From Bacillus sp. CHD6a (GTDB lineage: Bacteria > Bacillota > Bacilli > Bacillales > Bacillaceae_I): a stretch of 64,000 nt of DNA. The DNA lies in assembly GCF_001293645.1 (NCBI RefSeq), contig NZ_LBMD01000002.1:1-64000 (forward strand). The letters are read 5' to 3'. Both the position numbers and the translations under genes were made by a program. Numbering within the stretch: position 1 is the stretch's first letter; each line of letters opens with the position of its first letter. Shown one piece after another: positions 40,334-49,514 of the stretch. The notes below the pieces were generated by a model, which had not been told where the DNA came from, ran no database searches, and saw only the letters and a list, made by a program, of their open reading frames with translations.

Positions 40334-41791
40334 ATGTCATTGTTTGATAAAAAGCTATCGGAATTACATAGCCTTTTACATAAAAAAGAAATCAGCGTAT
40401 CTGACCTTGTGGATACATCGTACAAACGCATCAACGAAGTCGATGATAAAGTACAAGCATTCCTGACACTGGATGAAGAGAATGCCCGTAAATATGCAAA
40501 AGTACTCGACCAAGCGTTAGGACTAGAAAAAGAACATGGCCTATTATTTGGCCTTCCGATTGGAATAAAGGACAATATCGTCACAAAAGGGATCCGCACG
40601 ACAGCTGCGAGTAAAATACTTGGTGACTTCAATCCAATCTACAATGCAACCGTGGTAGAAAAGCTTAACCAAGCAGAATCCGTCACTATCGGTAAAATTA
40701 ATATGGACGAGTTTGCCATGGGATCTTCCAATGAAAACTCTGCCTTTGCTGCAACGAAAAACCCTTGGGACCTTGAACGTGTTCCTGGTGGATCAAGCGG
40801 TGGTTCCGCAGCAGCTGTTGCAGCAGGGGAAGTATTTTTCTCCCTGGGCTCTGATACAGGTGGATCCATTCGTCAACCGGCAGCATTCTGTGGTGTAGTC
40901 GGCTTGAAACCTACCTATGGACGCGTTTCCCGTTACGGTTTGATTGCTTTCGCATCATCCCTTGACCAGATTGGACCAATTACGCGCACGGTAGAAGACA
41001 ATGCCTACCTTTTACAAGCAATATCTGGACTGGACCCTATGGATTCAACATCTGCAAACGCCGACGTTCCGGACTTCCTTTCCAGCCTGACTGGTGATAT
41101 TAAAGGGCTAAAAATCGGTGTGCCAAAAGAATATCTGGCAGAAGGCGTTAGCGAAGAGGTACGCCAATCTGTTAAAGATGCACTAAAAGTCTTAGAAGGA
41201 CTTGGCGCAACATGGGATGAAGTTTCCCTCCCACATTCCCAATATGCGCTGGCAACTTACTACTTATTGTCTTCTTCGGAAGCATCAGCAAATCTTGCCC
41301 GTTTTGACGGCGTTCGCTACGGCTACCGCACAGACAATGCGAAGAACCTTATCGACATGTATAAGCAGACGCGGAGTGAAGGTTTCGGACCTGAAGTGAA
41401 GCGCCGTATTATGCTTGGAACATACGCACTGAGCGCAGGCCACTATGATGCTTATTATGTAAAAGCACAAAAGGTTCGCACCTTGATCAAGCAGGATTTT
41501 GAAGACGTTTTTGAAAAATATGATGTCATCATTGGACCTACAACGCCGACTCCTGCATTTAAAGTGGGCGAAAACACGAAGGATCCACTTACGATGTATG
41601 CAAATGATATCCTAACCATTCCAGTCAACCTTGCCGGTGTACCAGGAATCTCCGTACCAGCAGGCTTTGTAGACGGACTGCCGGTAGGCTTGCAAATCAT
41701 CGGAAATCACTTTGACGAGAGTGCTATTTACCGTGTAGCCCATGCGTTTGAGCAGGCAACCGACCATCATAAAAAGAAGCCACAGCTGTAA
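40334..41791 (+). CDS. gatA: Glutamyl-tRNA(Gln) amidotransferase subunit GatA
   Basis: A 485-aa amidase-signature enzyme that releases ammonia from glutamine for the amidation. The Ser-Ser-Lys triad is visible: Lys in PIGIKDN near residue 79, cis-Ser in [14 protein letters not shown] near 151-164 and the nucleophile in [15 protein letters not shown] near 173-187. AGGAGGGA precedes ATG. It is 16 bases from gatB. Confidence 0.97.
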   Translation: MSLFDKKLSELHSLLHKKEISVSDLVDTSYKRINEVDDKVQAFLTLDEENARKYAKVLDQALGLEKEHGLLFGLPIGIKDNIVTKGIRTTAASKILGDFNPIYNATVVEKLNQAESVTIGKINMDEFAMGSSNENSAFAATKNPWDLERVPGGSSGGSAAAVAAGEVFFSLGSDTGGSIRQPAAFCGVVGLKPTYGRVSRYGLIAFASSLDQIGPITRTVEDNAYLLQAISGLDPMDSTSANADVPDFLSSLTGDIKGLKIGVPKEYLAEGVSEEVRQSVKDALKVLEGLGATWDEVSLPHSQYALATYYLLSSSEASANLARFDGVRYGYRTDNAKNLIDMYKQTRSEGFGPEVKRRIMLGTYALSAGHYDAYYVKAQKVRTLIKQDFEDVFEKYDVIIGPTTPTPAFKVGENTKDPLTMYANDILTIPVNLAGVPGISVPAGFVDGLPVGLQIIGNHFDESAIYRVAHAFEQATDHHKKKPQL

Positions 41792-41807
41792 GGGGTGAAA
41801 AATAGAC

Positions 41808-43238
41808 ATGAACTTTGAAACGATTATTGGACTTGAAGTACACGTAGAATTAAAAACAAAATCCAAAATTTTCTCGGCAAGTCCGAACGAATTCGGCGCA
41901 GACCCGAACTCCAACACAAGTGTTGTTGAACTTGGCTATCCGGGAACCTTGCCTGTCCTAAACAAACAGGCGGTGGAATACGCCATGAAGGCTGCAATGG
42001 CCCTGAACTGTGAAGTCGCAACCGACACCAAATTCGACCGTAAAAACTACTTTTATCCGGACAACCCGAAGGCTTATCAGATCTCTCAACATGACAAACC
42101 AATCGGCGAAAACGGCTGGATTGATATCGAAGTGAACGGAGAGAAAAAGCGCATAGGTATCACGCGCCTTCACTTGGAAGAAGATGCAGGAAAGTTGATG
42201 CATACAGGCGACGGCTATTCCCTTGTTGACTATAACCGCCAAGGAACACCGCTTGTGGAAATCGTATCAGAACCGGATATCCGCACACCTGAGGAAGCTT
42301 ATGCCTACCTGGAAAAATTAAAGTCTATCATCCAATATACGGGCGTTTCGGATTGTAAAATGGAAGAAGGATCTTTGCGCTGTGATGCAAACATTTCCCT
42401 TCGTCCAATCGGTCAAAAGGAATTCGGTACGAAAGCGGAACTGAAAAACCTGAACTCCTTCAACTTTGTCCAAAAGGGATTGGAGCATGAAGTCGTACGC
42501 CAAGAACAAGTTCTTTTATCTGGCGGAGTGATCGAACAGGAAACACGCCGTTATGACGAAGCGACGAAGAAGACGATTCTAATGCGTGTAAAAGAGGGAT
42601 CCGATGACTACCGTTACTTCCCGGAGCCAGATCTTGTCGCACTATATATCGATGATGATTGGAAAGAGCGCGTTCGCGCAGACATCCCTACTCTTCCAGA
42701 CGAGCGCAAAAAGCGTTACGTCGAAGAGCTTGGACTTCCTGCATATGACGCTCAAGTGCTAACCATCACAAAAGAAATGTCCGATTTTTTTGACGGAACA
42801 GTTGAAGCGGGTGCAGACGCGAAGCTTGCTTCGAACTGGCTGATGGGCGAGGTTTCTGCTTACCTGAATGCTGAAAGCAAAGAGCTTAGTGATACAGCAT
42901 TGACGTCAGAAGGACTTGCAGGTATGATCAAACTCCTTGAAAAGGGCACGATTTCTTCTAAAATTGCCAAGAAAGTTTTCAAAGAACTAATTGAAAACGG
43001 CGGCGATGCAGAGAAAATTGTAAAAGAAAAAGGCCTTGTTCAAATTTCAGACGAAGGCACCCTTCGTAAAATGGTTGGCGAAACCTTGGATGCAAACCCG
43101 AAATCAATCCAGGATTATAAAGAAGGAACAGAACGTGCCATCGGCTTCCTTGTTGGCCAGATTATGAAAGCTTCCAAAGGCCAGGCAAACCCGCAACTAG
43201 TGAACAAGATTTTGATTGAGGAAATTAAGAAGCGATAA
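41808..43238 (+). CDS. gatB: Asp/Glu-tRNA amidotransferase subunit GatB
   Basis: A 476-aa kinase-like subunit that activates Glu-tRNA(Gln) and binds tRNA. The signature region [18 protein letters not shown] lies near residues 151-168, with [12 protein letters not shown] near 193-204. The cradle starts METI-like as [17 protein letters not shown]. The C-terminal YqeY-like helical domain runs from about 325 to the end. AGGGGTG precedes ATG. A terminator follows at once. Confidence 0.97.
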   Translation: MNFETIIGLEVHVELKTKSKIFSASPNEFGADPNSNTSVVELGYPGTLPVLNKQAVEYAMKAAMALNCEVATDTKFDRKNYFYPDNPKAYQISQHDKPIGENGWIDIEVNGEKKRIGITRLHLEEDAGKLMHTGDGYSLVDYNRQGTPLVEIVSEPDIRTPEEAYAYLEKLKSIIQYTGVSDCKMEEGSLRCDANISLRPIGQKEFGTKAELKNLNSFNFVQKGLEHEVVRQEQVLLSGGVIEQETRRYDEATKKTILMRVKEGSDDYRYFPEPDLVALYIDDDWKERVRADIPTLPDERKKRYVEELGLPAYDAQVLTITKEMSDFFDGTVEAGADAKLASNWLMGEVSAYLNAESKELSDTALTSEGLAGMIKLLEKGTISSKIAKKVFKELIENGGDAEKIVKEKGLVQISDEGTLRKMVGETLDANPKSIQDYKEGTERAIGFLVGQIMKASKGQANPQLVNKILIEEIKKR

Positions 43239-43249
43239 TGGTGATAAGG

Positions 43250-43283
43250 AAAACCCCAACGTAGGATGTTGGGGTTTTTTTAT
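43250..43283 (+). terminator. Terminator after gatB
   Basis: AAAACCCCAAC pairs with GTTGGGGTTTT, with T-run of seven. Confidence 0.88.
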
Positions 43284-43335
43284 GTGAGGGCAGTTGTGGG
43301 GGAGGTGTGTCGAATGGCATTGATCTGGCCTGAAT

Positions 43336-43412
43336 TGGCTAATAAAACGTAAAAGTGGACAATAAATCTTAAATTTGGACAATAAATTTCCAAAGTAGAC
43401 GATAGATAAATG
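43336..43412. repeat. 20-bp tandem repeats, locus R
   Basis: GGACAATAAAT recurs at 43357 and 43377, with degenerate units at 43337 (GGCTAATAAAA) and 43397 (AGACGATAGAT). The period here is 20 rather than 21 bp. It lies after the gatB terminator. Confidence 0.75.
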
Positions 43413-43477
43413 TAAAAGCCCCCATTTCCCCAAACTTCTAAAGCTCCCCAAGCACCTCTGCAAAGGTCAACTCCTAA

Positions 43478-43502
43478 CAAAAAAAGAGCGCCAAATGCGC
43501 TC
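43478..43502 (-). terminator. Terminator of the VanY-like gene
   Basis: On the minus strand GAGCGCATTTGGCGCTC is followed by TTTTTTTG, 18 bases past the stop at 43520. Confidence 0.85.
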
Positions 43503-43519
43503 CACCTTACCCCTTCCCT

Positions 43520-44410
43520 TTAAAACTCCCGCACATCTCCCAAATATTCCTCCAACGTAATCCCCTTTGCATAAATCTCTCCAGCAATATCCACGCCAAC
43601 ATATCTGAAATGCCATGGCTCAAACGCGTAACCCGTAATATTTGTTTTTCCTTTCGGATAGCGCAAGATAAATCCATAATGGTGGGCATTTTCCGCAAGC
43701 CACTTGCCCTCAGTTGTCCCCTCAAGTGCTTCCACTAACTCAAGCCCCACACTCTTTGCGGTAATATCCATCGCAAGTCCAGTCTGATGTTCGCTTGTTC
43801 CAGGCAGCGCCACATAGAGGACCGCCTGCTCATATCCGAATGTGGCTACTTCATTTTTAAAAATAGCTGCCTGTGTTTCATAAGAACGGAAGCCAGACCG
43901 AGCATAAAGTTCGATCCCTTCTCCCTTTGCAACATTGAACATGACCTCAAGCGACTCAGCCGCCTCTGCGCGCAGCTTGGAACGGTCGCTGTTTTCATCA
44001 CCAAAAGAAAATGGTACATTTGGCTTCATTAAATCCGGAGGACGATACCCTTCCGGCAGCGACCAAAACTTATTAACCATCACATTCATCGCACTTGGAT
44101 TGGCCACAACAGGTATTGCTTCAGGTTCTGATACCTCCTCAGCTTCATCCGGCGGAGCTGGTTCTTCTACAGGAGGCGCTTCTTCCGGATCTTCCGGAGC
44201 GACAACCACCTCACTACCGTCCTCGTCTTTTTCAAAAAAATCCTCCCATGCCGCATCTTCCACCACTGTCACTACCGGCAATGGCGACTTGCCGGCATGA
44301 GGACTCCCTAACAATGGTTTCTCTTCTTCTAATAAACTATCAAAACTGCTGCAACCCGCCAGCAACCCCAATCCCAACGTACAAATAATACCTTTTTTTA
44401 GCATAAGCAA
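43520..44410 (-). CDS. D-alanyl-D-alanine carboxypeptidase lipoprotein (peptidase M15B, VanY/YodJ-like)
   Basis: A 296-aa lipoprotein with lipobox GLLAGC and lipidated Cys20. A Pro/Glu-rich spacer (about 60-100) lifts the catalytic domain off the membrane. The zinc site is complete: SEHQTGLAMD near residues 210-219 supplies His and Asp, and EPWH near 268-271 supplies Glu and His. SGFRSYETQ near 175 is also standard. It would trim the D-Ala from peptidoglycan stem peptides. The start is TTG 44410 (GGGG 7 bases upstream) or ATG 44404. Confidence 0.92.
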   Translation of the reverse strand: MLMLKKGIICTLGLGLLAGCSSFDSLLEEEKPLLGSPHAGKSPLPVVTVVEDAAWEDFFEKDEDGSEVVVAPEDPEEAPPVEEPAPPDEAEEVSEPEAIPVVANPSAMNVMVNKFWSLPEGYRPPDLMKPNVPFSFGDENSDRSKLRAEAAESLEVMFNVAKGEGIELYARSGFRSYETQAAIFKNEVATFGYEQAVLYVALPGTSEHQTGLAMDITAKSVGLELVEALEGTTEGKWLAENAHHYGFILRYPKGKTNITGYAFEPWHFRYVGVDIAGEIYAKGITLEEYLGDVREF

Positions 44411-44523
44411 TAGTTTTCCCCTTTTATATGGTTTATGATGAAATAGGTAAAAGTTTGTAAATTCCTACTATTATTTTACACCTAACATCGCCCTAGAAAA
44501 AGGTAGAAAAATAGAAATGTTTT

Positions 44524-44550
44524 TGAAACCTTTAGGAGAAATTACCCGTA
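44524..44550 (+). promoter_or_regulatory. SigW-type promoter of nfeD-floT
   Basis: TGAAAC (44524-44529), 17 bases, CGTA (44547-44550), with the CTTT after the -35 and TA after the -10. It matches the sigma-W consensus, and the yuaF-floT operon of B. subtilis is SigW-dependent. A GGTTTCAAAAACATTT stretch on the other strand is not a promoter. Confidence 0.82.
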
Positions 44551-44634
44551 TATAATAGCGGAAGGAAATTTTGGAAGATAGATTAGGGTTCATAGGAATT
44601 GCCTTCAATACAACAGGAAAGGAAACGATGGCTT

Positions 44635-45174
44635 ATGACGTTGTTTGGATTGGACATGATGACGCTCTACTTTTGGTGCCTCATCATCTTTGGCGGCTTG
44701 ACGCTGATCTACGTTTTACTGTCTGATGTGGTAGACGGGATATTTGATGTGTTACCTATTGATCCAGCTCTTATCTTTTCATTTTTTACCGTGTTTGGAG
44801 CAACAGGCTATCTAGTTGAAAAATATTCGCCGCTATCAGGATTGCTGGTGTTGGCCATTGCCACCGTCCTCGCACTTCTATTAGTCATACTGCTTCACAT
44901 TTTTGTTTTTGTACCAATCAAGTCCGCCGATTCCTCTCTCGGTTACACAGACGATGACTTAAAAGGAAAGCTTGCACGAGTTATCATCTCGGTACCGAAA
45001 GATGGGTTTGGGGAAGTGGTACTAAGCATCGGGGGAAGCACCGTTTCACGTTCTGCACAGAGCTTTGAAAACGAGGAAATCCCTTATGATACGGAAGTCC
45101 TGATCATTGATGTCCAAACCGGAGTGGTTTCTGTCACTCCATACGAAAAGGTTTTAGAAAACTATAATAAATAG
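44635..45174 (+). CDS. yuaF: NfeD-like membrane protein (YuaF type)
   Basis: A 179-aa protein. It has membrane segments near residues 9-29, 45-65 and 72-98, then an OB-fold NfeD domain with LKGKLARVIISVPKDGFGEVVLS (split around residues 114-136) and a final beta strand. NfeD1b-type proteins work with flotillin in the membrane. Upstream codons at 44599 are open but ATG 44635 follows AAAGGAAACG. It lies 12 bases before floT, behind the SigW-type promoter. Confidence 0.9.
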   Translation: MTLFGLDMMTLYFWCLIIFGGLTLIYVLLSDVVDGIFDVLPIDPALIFSFFTVFGATGYLVEKYSPLSGLLVLAIATVLALLLVILLHIFVFVPIKSADSSLGYTDDDLKGKLARVIISVPKDGFGEVVLSIGGSTVSRSAQSFENEEIPYDTEVLIIDVQTGVVSVTPYEKVLENYNK

Positions 45175-45186
45175 GGGGAAAAGAAA

Positions 45187-46722
45187 ATGGGTGAAATGTT
45201 TATCATTATAGGTGCCGTCGTTGCGTTAATTTTCGTACTGATTGTCGTGTTCATCGCGCGCTACAAAACAGTCGGTCCAGATGAAGCCTTAATCATCACA
45301 GGTAGCTACCTGGGCGGGAAAAATGTCCACACGGATGAAGCCGGAAATAAAATTAAGATTGTTCGAGGTGGCGGAGCGTTCATCGTACCGGTATTTCAAC
45401 AATCTGAGCCATTAAGTTTACTATCTATTAAACTAGATGTAAAAACACCAGAAGTATACACAGAGCAAGGTGTACCTGTGATGGCAGATGGTACCGCGAT
45501 TATCAAAATTGGCAACTCGATCGGCGACATTGCTACAGCGGCCGAGCAATTTTTAGGAAAAAGAAAAGAGGACCTGGAAAACGAAGCACGTGAAGTATTG
45601 GAAGGTCACCTTCGTTCTATCCTAGGTTCCATGACAGTAGAAGAAATCTATAAAAATCGTGAAAAGTTCTCCCAAGAAGTTCAACGTGTGGCATCTCAGG
45701 ATTTAGCGAAAATGGGATTGATCATCGTATCCTTCACGATTCGTGATATCCGCGACAGCAACGGTTACTTAGAATCTCTTGGTAAACCACGTATCGCGCA
45801 AGTAAAGCGTGACGCAGACATTGCAACTGCAGAGGCAGATAAAGAAACGCGTATCAAGCGTGCGGAAGCAGCAAAAGACGCACAGCGCGCGGAGCTTGAG
45901 CGTGCGACGGAAATTGCGGAAGCGGAAAAAACCAACCAAATGAAGGTTGCGGAATACCGCCGCGAGCAAGACATCGCAAAAGCCCGTGCCGACCAAGCGT
46001 ACCACCTCGAGGAAGCGCGTGCGAAGCAAGAAGTAACTGAGCAACAGATGCAAATCAAAATCATCGAGCGTCAAAAGCAAATTGAGCTTGAGGAAAAAGA
46101 GATTTTGCGTCGTGAGCGTCAATACGATTCCGAAGTTAAGAAAAAAGCAGATGCAGACCGTTACTCAGTTGAGCAGGCTGCAGCAGCCGATAAAGCAAAA
46201 CAAATGGCAGAAGCCGATGCAAACAAATACCGCATTGAAGCAATGGCCAAAGCAGAAGCAGAAAAAGTCCGTATCGACGGTCTTGCTATTGCTGATGCAC
46301 AAAGGGCGCAAGGGGAATCTGAAGCAGAAGTTATCCGTCTGAAAGGTCTTGCTGAAGCAGAAGCGAAAGAGAAGATTGCAGAAGCATTCGAACAGTTCGG
46401 TCAAGCGGCTATCCTCGACATGATCATCAAGATGCTTCCTGAATATGCGAAGCAAGTTGCAGCTCCACTTGGCAACATCGATAAGATCACGGTTGTGGAC
46501 ACTGGCGGAAGCGGTGAAAATGGCGGCGCCAACAAAGTGACTGGCTACGCAACCAACCTGATGTCCACTCTTCAAGAATCTCTGAAGGCGTCATCTGGAA
46601 TTGATGTAAAAGAACTGATTGAAAATTTCTCCGGCAAAGGGAACGTGCGTCACAGCATCGACAGCCTGACGAACGAAATCGCTACTTCTAAAAAGAGCGA
46701 AGAGAAGAAGACAGAAGAGTAA
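45187..46722 (+). CDS. floT: Flotillin FloT
   Basis: A 511-aa SPFH-domain scaffold of membrane microdomains. An N-terminal membrane-inserting hairpin (about 5-25) is followed by an SPFH/PHB domain to about residue 200. The central coiled coil is long and Ala/Glu/Lys-rich (about 205-400), with many repeated AEA triplets, and the tail has the QAAILDMIIKMLPEYAKQVA oligomerising part. GGGGGAAAAG precedes ATG. Paired with the NfeD gene, as in B. subtilis yuaF-floT-yuaI; yuaI is absent here. Confidence 0.96.
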   Translation: MGEMFIIIGAVVALIFVLIVVFIARYKTVGPDEALIITGSYLGGKNVHTDEAGNKIKIVRGGGAFIVPVFQQSEPLSLLSIKLDVKTPEVYTEQGVPVMADGTAIIKIGNSIGDIATAAEQFLGKRKEDLENEAREVLEGHLRSILGSMTVEEIYKNREKFSQEVQRVASQDLAKMGLIIVSFTIRDIRDSNGYLESLGKPRIAQVKRDADIATAEADKETRIKRAEAAKDAQRAELERATEIAEAEKTNQMKVAEYRREQDIAKARADQAYHLEEARAKQEVTEQQMQIKIIERQKQIELEEKEILRRERQYDSEVKKKADADRYSVEQAAAADKAKQMAEADANKYRIEAMAKAEAEKVRIDGLAIADAQRAQGESEAEVIRLKGLAEAEAKEKIAEAFEQFGQAAILDMIIKMLPEYAKQVAAPLGNIDKITVVDTGGSGENGGANKVTGYATNLMSTLQESLKASSGIDVKELIENFSGKGNVRHSIDSLTNEIATSKKSEEKKTEE

Positions 46723-46736
46723 TAGAGAGCTTGGTG

Positions 46737-46787
46737 CCCCCACCTGCAGCTGCTACTTTTGAGAAGTGGCGGTGCGGTTGGGGGTTT
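46737..46787 (+). terminator. Terminator after floT
   Basis: CCCCCACCTGCAGCTGC and a GGTGCGGTTGGGGG arm fold around a middle CACTTCTC-type stem, then TTTTG. Confidence 0.7.
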
Positions 46788-47001
46788 TGTATTGGTGAGA
46801 TGTCAACCGCATTTCTCGAAATTTTCATTTTAATTGCATATCCACACCCGAATAGGCTAATATGTTATCAGTAGTGGGTTATAGGTTCACTACTTAGTGG
46901 TATTGGTAAAAATATAACTAACTTATATAAAACATACAGAATAGACAACACATAGATATAAAAGAGGGCTTAGTTAAATATACGTATAGGATGATGGGAA
47001 A

Positions 47002-47922
47002 ATGAAACGAGCTAGGGTAATATACAATCCAACATCTGGTCGTGAGCTGTTCAAAAAGCATCTGCCAGAAGTGTTGGTTCGATTAGAGAAAGCGGGCTAT
47101 GAAACATCCTGCCATGCAACAACAGGTCATGGAGATGCGACAGAGGCTGCTAGGCTTGCTGTAAAACGCAGATACGACCTTGTGGTGGCGGCTGGCGGAG
47201 ACGGAACAATCAATGAAGTGGTTAACGGGTTGGCAGAACAGGATTACCGCCCACAGCTTGGCATTATTCCAGTCGGAACGACCAACGACTTTGCCAGAGC
47301 ACTGGATCTGCCACGGGATGACATTTTAGGTTGTGTCGATGTTATTGCAGAAGGCGTTCCAATGCCAGTGGATATTGGAAAAGCAAATGATCAGTACTTC
47401 ATGAATATTGCCGGTGGCGGAAAAATGACCGAGCTTTCCTATGAAGTGCCAATTAAAATGAAAACATTGCTTGGCCAGCTTGCCTATTATCTAAAAGGAA
47501 TTGAGATGCTTCCATCTATTCGCCCGACCAACGTAACGATTGAATACGACGGAAAAATCTTTGAAGGTGAAATCATGCTGTTCTTAGTCTCCTTATCCAA
47601 TTCCGTAGGCGGTTTCGAAAAGCTTGCGCCAGATTCCTGCATGAACGACGGCATGTTTGACCTAATCATTCTAAAAAAGGCAAATATTGCAGACTTCATC
47701 CGTATTGCTTCCATGGCACTGCGCGGTGATCATGTGAAAGATGATTTAGTTATTTACACAAAGGCAAACAGGGTAAAAGTAAACACGCAAGAGAAAATGC
47801 AACTAAATCTAGACGGCGAGTACGGTGGCCTGCTTCCAGGCGAATTCGTCAACCTTTACCGTCACCTAGAAGTGCTCGTAACAGAAAAGCGCAAGAAAAT
47901 CGAAATGGCAAAGTGCGAATAG
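47002..47922 (+). CDS. dagK: Diacylglycerol kinase DagK (DgkB)
   Basis: A 306-aa lipid kinase of the DgkB family, returning diacylglycerol from lipoteichoic acid synthesis to phosphatidate. ATP motif GGDGTINEVVNG is at residues 65-76, with IIPVGTTNDFARAL near 88-101 and MNIAGGGKMTEL near 136-147 (substrate loop). The C-terminal domain holds the LNLDGEYGGLLPGEF strand. AGGATGATGGG precedes ATG. In B. subtilis it also follows gatCAB, with other genes between. Confidence 0.96.
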   Translation: MKRARVIYNPTSGRELFKKHLPEVLVRLEKAGYETSCHATTGHGDATEAARLAVKRRYDLVVAAGGDGTINEVVNGLAEQDYRPQLGIIPVGTTNDFARALDLPRDDILGCVDVIAEGVPMPVDIGKANDQYFMNIAGGGKMTELSYEVPIKMKTLLGQLAYYLKGIEMLPSIRPTNVTIEYDGKIFEGEIMLFLVSLSNSVGGFEKLAPDSCMNDGMFDLIILKKANIADFIRIASMALRGDHVKDDLVIYTKANRVKVNTQEKMQLNLDGEYGGLLPGEFVNLYRHLEVLVTEKRKKIEMAKCE

Positions 47923-47923
47923 A

Positions 47924-47963
47924 AATAAGCAGCGGAGAGTGAAGCCGCTGCTTATTTTTTTTG
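47924..47963 (+). terminator. Terminator after dagK
   Basis: AATAAGCAGCGG pairs with CCGCTGCTTATT, followed by eight T. Confidence 0.88.
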
Positions 47964-48072
47964 AAATCTTTCCAATAGGAAACACGCATCATTTTTATTT
48001 TATTGCAACACATGGAAGGAAAAATATGCTAATGTTGAGTAAAATGGGAATGCCCAACTGGAGGGGTTAGGA

Positions 48073-48612
48073 GTGGTTAGTATAAAGAAAAATAGGTGTG
48101 AGGCAATTATTTCAATAGTTGGCTTTACGAGAAAACAATGTGGGGTTAGTGTTAAGTGGCTAGCCGTTTTGTGTTGCCTCACCATTGTATTAACCGGCTG
48201 TAACATGTTCGCTCAAACTGAAACAGATCCTGAATTCACCATTACCTCGACTTCCGTTGGCATGGGTGGAAATGAGTATGAAACCGTTCAATATGTCCGC
48301 TACTCCATGATTCTTACCTATAATGATAAGTTGAAAATAGTAAAAGATACAGTAGAACCCTTACTTGCCGGATGGTTAGAGGAGCGTATGCTCGACCATG
48401 AAATTGAGATGGCAGAGGAAATAGGCGACGGACAATTTAAGCTGGAAGGGAAAGTTACGTTTGATCCGGAAGAGTTAACAAAAGTGGAATTGGAGAATCT
48501 TGAAAGACAAGAAGAGACCATCCAAGGCGTTCTTTTCGAAACAACCTCAGGCGATTCCTATCAAGCGGTCATGATAGATGGTGAAACTAAGCTAAAAAAA
48601 ATCGGGGAATAA
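48073..48612 (+). CDS. Lipoprotein of unknown function
   Basis: A 179-aa protein. A hydrophobic stretch (about 30-41) ends in the lipobox IVLTGC, with Cys43. The leader is long because 25 basic or polar residues precede the hydrophobic core. The outer part is acidic and includes VRYSMILTYNDKLKIV and long charged helices. GGAGGGGTTAGGA precedes GTG 48073; no in-frame later start has a better ribosome site. I do not recognise the family. Confidence 0.75.
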   Translation: MVSIKKNRCEAIISIVGFTRKQCGVSVKWLAVLCCLTIVLTGCNMFAQTETDPEFTITSTSVGMGGNEYETVQYVRYSMILTYNDKLKIVKDTVEPLLAGWLEERMLDHEIEMAEEIGDGQFKLEGKVTFDPEELTKVELENLERQEETIQGVLFETTSGDSYQAVMIDGETKLKKIGE

Positions 48613-48674
48613 TGCACCTGACTAGGACCAACTTCCCAAAAATAAAAAATCTAAAAAAACAGTCAATATCTTTG

Positions 48675-48702
48675 TTGACAATTCATATAAGTATGGTAGG
48701 AT
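48675..48702 (+). promoter_or_regulatory. Sigma-A promoter of the sulfur operon
   Basis: TTGACA (48675-48680), 16 bases, TAGGAT (48697-48702); transcription would begin about 25 bases before the S-box. Confidence 0.65.
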
Positions 48703-48731
48703 TAATTTTAACAAAAAACACAACTTAAACG

Positions 48732-48843
48732 ACGCTTATCTAGAGCGGCTGAGGGACTGGCCCGTTGAAGCCCGGCAACCTGCGAACAGCAAGGTGCCAA
48801 TTCCAGCAAAATGGATATCCATTTTGGAAGATAAGGTGCAGCA
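48732..48843 (+). ncRNA. SAM-I riboswitch (S-box leader)
   Basis: The P1 arm CTTATC (48737-48742) pairs with GATAAG near 48831. Core signatures are all present: AGAGCGGCTGAGGGACTGGCCC, split here as AGAGCGGC, TGAGGGA and CTGGCCC, then TGAAGCCCGGCAACC, and AAGGTGCCAATTCCAGCA. It binds S-adenosylmethionine and ends transcription when methionine is ample. B. subtilis cysH has an S-box too. Confidence 0.96.
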
Positions 48844-48849
48844 TACAGA

Positions 48850-48893
48850 CAATGCGCCTTTTCCATCATGGGAGAGGCGTTTTTTGTCTGTTT
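48850..48893 (+). terminator. S-box terminator
   Basis: GACAATGCGCC and GGCGTTTTTTGTC fold around TTTTCCATCATGGGAGA. It is the expression platform of the SAM-I riboswitch. Confidence 0.82.
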
Positions 48894-48900
48894 CACTCCA

Positions 48901-49022
48901 ATAGATTTCCGTTCCGGGTTCGCATTCCGCGGGGCGGTGCTTAAGCCTCCTCACAACGCTTCAGGGGTCTTAAGGCAACCGCTACCTCCCGCCGGAGTCT
49001 CACACCCTGCACTACAATCTAT
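48901..49022 (-). repeat. Dispersed hairpin element G (between S-box and yezD)
   Basis: A 122-bp minus-orientation copy. Ends are ATAGATT / AATCTAT, unlike the GCTGTTG of other copies but still pairing. Inner stem CTTAAG (48940-48945) / CTTAAG (48969-48974). Confidence 0.8.
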
Positions 49023-49077
49023 CGGGGTTAACGGTATCTTTTTTAAATTTTTGTAAAACGAAATGGAGGCGAACCAA

Positions 49078-49224
49078 CTGGCACAGTCGGAATGGGAAGA
49101 AGTTGTTACCCACTTGGAAAGAATGCTGCAATCAATCAAATTTGGATCTATCACCCTAGTCGTACAGGATGGAAAAGTCATTCAGATAGAAAAAAATGAG
49201 AAGGTTCGCCTTCAGAAAAAATAA
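49078..49224 (+). CDS. yezD: YezD family (DUF2292) small protein, CTG start
   Basis: A 48-aa protein whose central KFGSITLVVQDGKVIQIEK is the DUF2292/YezD pattern. GGAGG lies 8 bases before CTG 49078, giving an N-terminus like MAQSEWEEV that fits the family; an ATG at 49063 is in frame (53 aa) but has no ribosome site before it and overlaps this GGAGG. CTG initiation is therefore likely. YezD-like genes accompany sulfur-assimilation genes in many Bacillaceae; function unknown. Confidence 0.85.
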   Translation: MAQSEWEEVVTHLERMLQSIKFGSITLVVQDGKVIQIEKNEKVRLQKK

Positions 49225-49246
49225 ATTTCAATTAAAAATGAATTCA

Positions 49247-49370
49247 GCTGTTGATTGGAGTACAGGCACAGACTCCATCGGGAGGTAGCGCTTAGGGGAG
49301 ACCCCGCAGGCTTACCGAGGAGGTTCCACAAGCCCCCGAGGAAAGCGAAGCCGGTACGGAAATCAACAGC
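49247..49370 (+). repeat. Dispersed hairpin element H (yezD-cysH gap)
   Basis: A 124-bp copy bounded by GCTGTTGATT and AATCAACAGC. The inner stem is CTT..GGGA / TTCC..AAG near 49291-49332, with a 2-nt internal loop and a G-U pair. Confidence 0.82.
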
Positions 49371-49514
49371 GTGTTTTACAGAAATCAACAATAAATACTC
49401 GCTGACCAGACAAACTGGAGGCGGTCTTTTTACATCATGCTTGGCTTGGATCAACCAGCCGGCACATGTAAAAGGGCTGCCTTTTTTCATTGGAAAGAAA
49501 GGAGCAATAACAGC

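Noticed and set aside
43935-44300. Ser/Ala-rich 121-aa plus-strand frame opposite the VanY-like gene
   Set aside because: It is the complement of the Pro/Glu-rich spacer of the lipoprotein.
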